Below, one piece after another: positions 61,103 to 64,000 of a DNA stretch of 64,000 bases. Location of the stretch: positions 62,001 through 126,000 of the forward strand of contig CAWHBT010000015.1 in NCBI GenBank assembly GCA_963827595.1, given 5' to 3'. The notes below the pieces were generated by a model, which saw only the letters and a list, made by a program, of their open reading frames with translations, was not told the origin of the DNA and searched no databases. Made by a program: the position numbers and the translations under genes. Position 1 is the stretch's first letter. Every line of letters starts with the position of its first letter. The stretch comes from DATEDA01 sp963827595. Its GTDB lineage: Bacteria > Pseudomonadota > Gammaproteobacteria > Burkholderiales > SG8-39.

Positions 61103-62278
61103 TTACTGCGGCGCCGGGTGCGTCTCGAGCAGCACCCACTTCCCGTCGCGGGCCTCCTGGACGTACACCGGCTTCAGGGCGTCGTTGTCGGCACCGAACG
61201 AGACCGCGCCCTCGAGCGCCGGGAAGTCCTTCATCCGGCGCAGCGCGTCGCGGATCGCGGTGCGCTCGGCCGCAAGCTTGCCCGGGTCGCCGGTCACCTT
61301 ACCCTCGCGCATCGCCCACGCGTAGTAGAGGACGATGTCGTAGGTCGCGGCGTCGAACTGCCCGGCCGAGGTGCGCTCGGCGTTCATCGCCTTGGCGCGC
61401 TTCGCGAACTCGGCGGCAAACTTGCGCGTCTGGTCGTTCAGGTCGGCGAAGAACGTGGACGGGATGATCGTGCCGTTGCCGTCCTTGCCCATGCGCAGCG
61501 GGAGATCCGGATCATTGATCGTCGAGCCGGCGACCAGCCTCCCGGTGTGGCCCTGGCGGCGCATCTCCTGCGCGAGCTTGATCGCGGCCTCGGGCGGCGC
61601 CCCCACGCCGACGAGGTCCGTCGGGTTCGCCTTCAGCTGGGAGACCTGCGCCGACAGGTCGAACGCCGCGAGCTTGAAGTCGACGTTGCCCTTGAGCGCG
61701 ACGCCGGATTTCTGCATCACCGCCGGCAGTACCTTCTCGCCCATTACGCGCGAGATCGTGTCGTCGTTCGCGTACGCGACTGCGCCGGTCGCCGAAGGCA
61801 GGTTCTTCGACTTGATGGTGCGCATCACGCGCTCGAACATGTACCCCTCGTCGGAGGTGTTCCGGAACGCATACTGGAAGTTCGCCACGAGCTTCGGCGC
61901 CGAGGACGCCATCGCCATGGTGACGACGCCGAAGCGGTCGCCCGCCGGTCCCGCGACCTGCACCTGGCCCGAGCTGAACGGCCCGATGATCGCGAGCACC
62001 TTGTCATCCTCGGCGAGCTTGCGCAGCCCCACCACCGTCTGGTCGGGCTTGCCCGCGGTGTCGAAGGCGATGTAGCGCAGCTTCTTACCGTTGACCCCGC
62101 CGGCGGCGTTGATCTCGTCCACCGCGATCCGCGCCGCGATCTCGTTCGACCGCGAGAGGCTCACGAACGGCCCGGTCTCGGCGGTCAGGTATCCGAGGAC
62201 GAGCTCCTGCGCCGACGGCGCTCCGGCGAGCATGCCGAGCACCGCCGCTAGGGCGAGTTGCAGTGGCTTCCGTTTCAT
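61103..62278 (-). CDS. livK: LIV-type ABC transporter substrate-binding protein
   Basis: 391 residues with signal peptide ending GAPSAQ (residue 24). GYLTAETGPFVSLSRSNEIA and INAAGGVNGKKLRYIAFDTA are the ligand-site strands of type I receptors. Receptor for the importer encoded at 62335-64000. Cargo probably the amide or aromatic substrate of the operon. Confidence 0.9.
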   Translation of the reverse strand: MKRKPLQLALAAVLGMLAGAPSAQELVLGYLTAETGPFVSLSRSNEIAARIAVDEINAAGGVNGKKLRYIAFDTAGKPDQTVVGLRKLAEDDKVLAIIGPFSSGQVQVAGPAGDRFGVVTMAMASSAPKLVANFQYAFRNTSDEGYMFERVMRTIKSKNLPSATGAVAYANDDTISRVMGEKVLPAVMQKSGVALKGNVDFKLAAFDLSAQVSQLKANPTDLVGVGAPPEAAIKLAQEMRRQGHTGRLVAGSTINDPDLPLRMGKDGNGTIIPSTFFADLNDQTRKFAAEFAKRAKAMNAERTSAGQFDAATYDIVLYYAWAMREGKVTGDPGKLAAERTAIRDALRRMKDFPALEGAVSFGADNDALKPVYVQEARDGKWVLLETHPAPQ

Positions 62279-62334
62279 CGTCGTCTCCTTTCAGTGCTTG
62301 CGCTGCAATCGGCCGCGTCGGAGCGCAGGCCGCG

Positions 62335-63081
62335 TTACGGGTGTCGCGCCGCCGCTGCGCCGCGCGGCGCCCGGCGGTTGCCGCCCAGATAGGCCGCCTT
62401 GAGGCGGTCGTCCGCGAGCAGTTCGCGCGGCGTGCCGTGCGTCACGACCCGCCCGAGCTCCATCACGTAGGCGCGCGCGGCAACGGCGAGCGCCATGGTC
62501 GTGTTCTGCTCCACGAGCAGCAAGGCGAGGCCGTCGCGGTTGAGCTTCCGGAGCAGCAGGAAGAGCTCCTGCACGAGCAGCGGGCTCAGGCCCAGCGACG
62601 GCTCGTCGAGCATCATGAGGCGCGGGCGCGCCAGGAGCCCGCGGCCGATGGCGAGCATCTGCTGCTCGCCGCCCGAGAGCACCGACGCGGCCAGGTCGCG
62701 GCGCGCGCCGAGGTTCGGAAAGCGTTCGTAGATGTCCGCGATCTCCGCGCGCACCGCGGCGGCGTCGCGCCGGCCGTAGGCACCCATCAGCAGGTTCTCC
62801 TCGACGGTCAGGCCGACAAGGATGCGCCGGCCTTCCGGAACCAGGGCGAGCCCGTGCCCGAGCCGGCGCGCGGGCGGCCAGCCGGTGACTTCCGTGTGCG
62901 CGAGGCGAACGCGGCCCGATTCGGCCGGTACCAGCCCGAGGATCGCCTTGAGCAGCGAGCTCTTGCCGGCGCCGTTCGCGCCGAGCACCGCGACCACCTC
63001 GCCGTCCGCGGCCGACAGGGTCGCGCCGCGCACCGCGTGGACGCGGCCGTAGCGGACGTTCAGGTCCTCGACTTCAAGCAT
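62335..63081 (-). CDS. livF: LIV-type ABC transporter ATP-binding protein
   Basis: 248 residues. Walker A GANGAGKSS, signature LSGGEQQMLAIGRGL, Walker B LMMLDEPSLGLSP. ATG 63081 overlaps the livG stop. Complete. Confidence 0.92.
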   Translation of the reverse strand: MLEVEDLNVRYGRVHAVRGATLSAADGEVVAVLGANGAGKSSLLKAILGLVPAESGRVRLAHTEVTGWPPARRLGHGLALVPEGRRILVGLTVEENLLMGAYGRRDAAAVRAEIADIYERFPNLGARRDLAASVLSGGEQQMLAIGRGLLARPRLMMLDEPSLGLSPLLVQELFLLLRKLNRDGLALLLVEQNTTMALAVAARAYVMELGRVVTHGTPRELLADDRLKAAYLGGNRRAPRGAAAARHP

Positions 63082-63859
63082 TGGCCGCCGCCAGCTCCTG
63101 GTCGGTCCCGAGATACGCCTCGCGCACGCGCGGGTCGTCGCCGACCGCGTCGCAGTCGCACTCGGCGATCTTCAGGCCGAAGTTGAGCACCACGACGCGC
63201 CGGCAGAACGCACCGATGAAGTGCATGTCGTGCTCGACGACGAGCAGCGTGACGCCGCGCGCCGAGATCGCCTCGAGGTGGGTCGCGAGCGCTTCGGTCT
63301 CCGCCGGGTTGAGGCCCGCGGCGGGCTCGTCGAGCAGCAGGATCCGCGGGCGGGCGAGGAGCGCGCGCACGAGCTCGATCCGCTTCTGGATGCCGTAGGG
63401 CAGGCTCCCGGTCGTCGCCTGCGCATACTGCGCGAGCCCGGCCTCGTCGAGTGCGTCGCGCGCCTCCCGCTGCCAGCGGTTGCCGGGCAGCAGGTTGACC
63501 GGCTGGAGCATGCCGGCGAGCGAGGGCTGCCGCGCGTACTGCGCGACCATCACGTTCTCGAGCACGCTCAGGTGCGGCAGCAGACGGATGTTCTGGAACG
63601 TCCGCGCGAGTCCGGCCCGGATCCGCTTGCGCGCCGGCAGCTGCGTGATGTCCGTGCCGTCGAGCACGATCCGGCCGGCGTCGACCGGGTACACGCCGGT
63701 CATCAGGTTGAAGGCGGTGGTCTTGCCCGCCCCGTTCGGGCCGATGAGCGCCACCCGCTCCCCCGCCATGACCTCGAACGAGAGGTCCTGGATCACCCGC
63801 AGCCCGCCGAAGCTCTTGCTGACCGCCTCGAAGGCGAGGATCGGGCGCGCGGCGGTCAC
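63074..63859 (-). CDS. livG: LIV-type ABC transporter ATP-binding protein
   Basis: 261 residues. Walker A GPNGAGKTTAFNLMTG, signature LPYGIQKRIELVRAL, Walker B ILLLDEPAAGLNP, and VVEHDMHFIG. GTG 63859 with GGAGGG upstream overlaps the permease stop (GTGA). An ORF extends further upstream but that part is the permease in another frame. Confidence 0.92.
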   Translation of the reverse strand: MTAARPILAFEAVSKSFGGLRVIQDLSFEVMAGERVALIGPNGAGKTTAFNLMTGVYPVDAGRIVLDGTDITQLPARKRIRAGLARTFQNIRLLPHLSVLENVMVAQYARQPSLAGMLQPVNLLPGNRWQREARDALDEAGLAQYAQATTGSLPYGIQKRIELVRALLARPRILLLDEPAAGLNPAETEALATHLEAISARGVTLLVVEHDMHFIGAFCRRVVVLNFGLKIAECDCDAVGDDPRVREAYLGTDQELAAANA

Positions 63860-64000
63860 GTTCCCTCCACGGCGGGACGCCGCCATTCGAACAGCCGGCG
63901 CAGGAGGCTTCGGGTCACGACGCCCTGCGGCCGCCACGTCATCAGCGCGAGGATGAGGACGGCGAAGATCACGTAGCGCCACTGGGCGCTGCCGCGCAGC
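63856..64000 (-). CDS. livM: LIV-type ABC transporter permease, C-terminal part
   Basis: The frame is open to the right edge. It encodes RYVIFAVLILALMTWRPQGV and ends ...RRPAVEGT at TGA 63856, the last membrane helix and RPQG(L/V) tail of LivM permeases. The rest lies outside the window. Confidence 0.8.
   Translation of the reverse strand, partial: LRGSAQWRYVIFAVLILALMTWRPQGVVTRSLLRRLFEWRRPAVEGT

Overview
The window reads as a chromosomal segment of a high-GC betaproteobacterium, probably Burkholderiales-like. Support for this comes from G/C-ending codons almost throughout, GTG/TTG starts with 1-4 nt gene overlaps, a leucine-degradation (liu) gene set, a Bug-type tripartite receptor, and two LIV-type ABC importers with acyl-CoA ligases. 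No rRNA, tRNA, CRISPR array or insertion sequence was recognised.

Layout. (1) 1-5430 (+): the end of a 2-hydroxychromene-2-carboxylate isomerase, a LOG-family protein, then a tight operon for a coenzyme-B12 acyl-CoA mutase (small subunit, divergent large subunit, hotdog thioesterase, MeaB GTPase fused to a nitroreductase, PaaI thioesterase). (2) 5485-7838 (-): a DUF3455-like secreted protein and an ECF sigma/anti-sigma pair that share a promoter motif. (3) 7940-10017 (+): liuB and osmC. (4) 10018-29493: an accessory island bounded by two copies of the osmC 3' end (54 bp, 48 identical). Its plus-strand genes are a membrane-tethered TIR protein, a duplicated secreted protein and a broken TIR-NB-ARC-TPR protein. 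Its minus-strand genes run from an FtsH-like AAA/M41 protease through a decayed paralogue, a probable lanthipeptide precursor and a kinase/HopA1-like/LanC-like synthetase to a small YbjN-like protein, a TM-TrkA-RyR-SLOG channel-like protein and an SGNH hydrolase. (5) 29625-31717: a Ser/Thr kinase and a YidB-like protein. (6) 31848-38894 (+): acyl-CoA dehydrogenase, liuC, liuD, a hydroxyacid dehydrogenase, liuE, DUF1289 and an MBL hydrolase. (7) 38906-42749: an AdoMetDC-like protein, phosphodiesterase, rhomboid, two exported methyltransferases and dsbB. (8) 42759-51569 (-): a DUF5993-like protein, a PaaK-like ligase, a complete LIV importer and a long-chain acyl-CoA synthetase. (9) 51688-54269 (-): class II aldolase, a Bug receptor with frameshifts and 3-hydroxyacyl-CoA dehydrogenase. 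(10) 54343-55091 (+): a membrane protein and a VapB antitoxin with an 18-codon VapC stub. (11) 55092-64000 (-): one long catabolic operon (flavin reductase, GST, HpaB-type hydroxylase, amidase, GntR regulator, cupin, DUF2848) with its own LIV importer, running off the right edge.

Most of the window is catabolic: acyl-CoA and aromatic substrates enter through LIV/Bug systems, are activated by CoA ligases and degraded. The exception is the island. TIR domains, a RyR/SLOG-bearing membrane protein, an NB-ARC protein and a Ser/Thr kinase next door suggest a TIR-to-SLOG nucleotide signalling or defence system. Beside them lies a lanthipeptide-type locus that pairs a stand-alone-type kinase and a HopA1-like lyase with a LanC-like cyclase.

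Caution: single-base frameshifts are dense at 12.6-16.8 kb and 18.9-25.9 kb, and scattered ones hit the mutase (about 1515) and the Bug receptor. Domain motifs on either side usually stay intact, so sequence error cannot be told apart from recent decay here.
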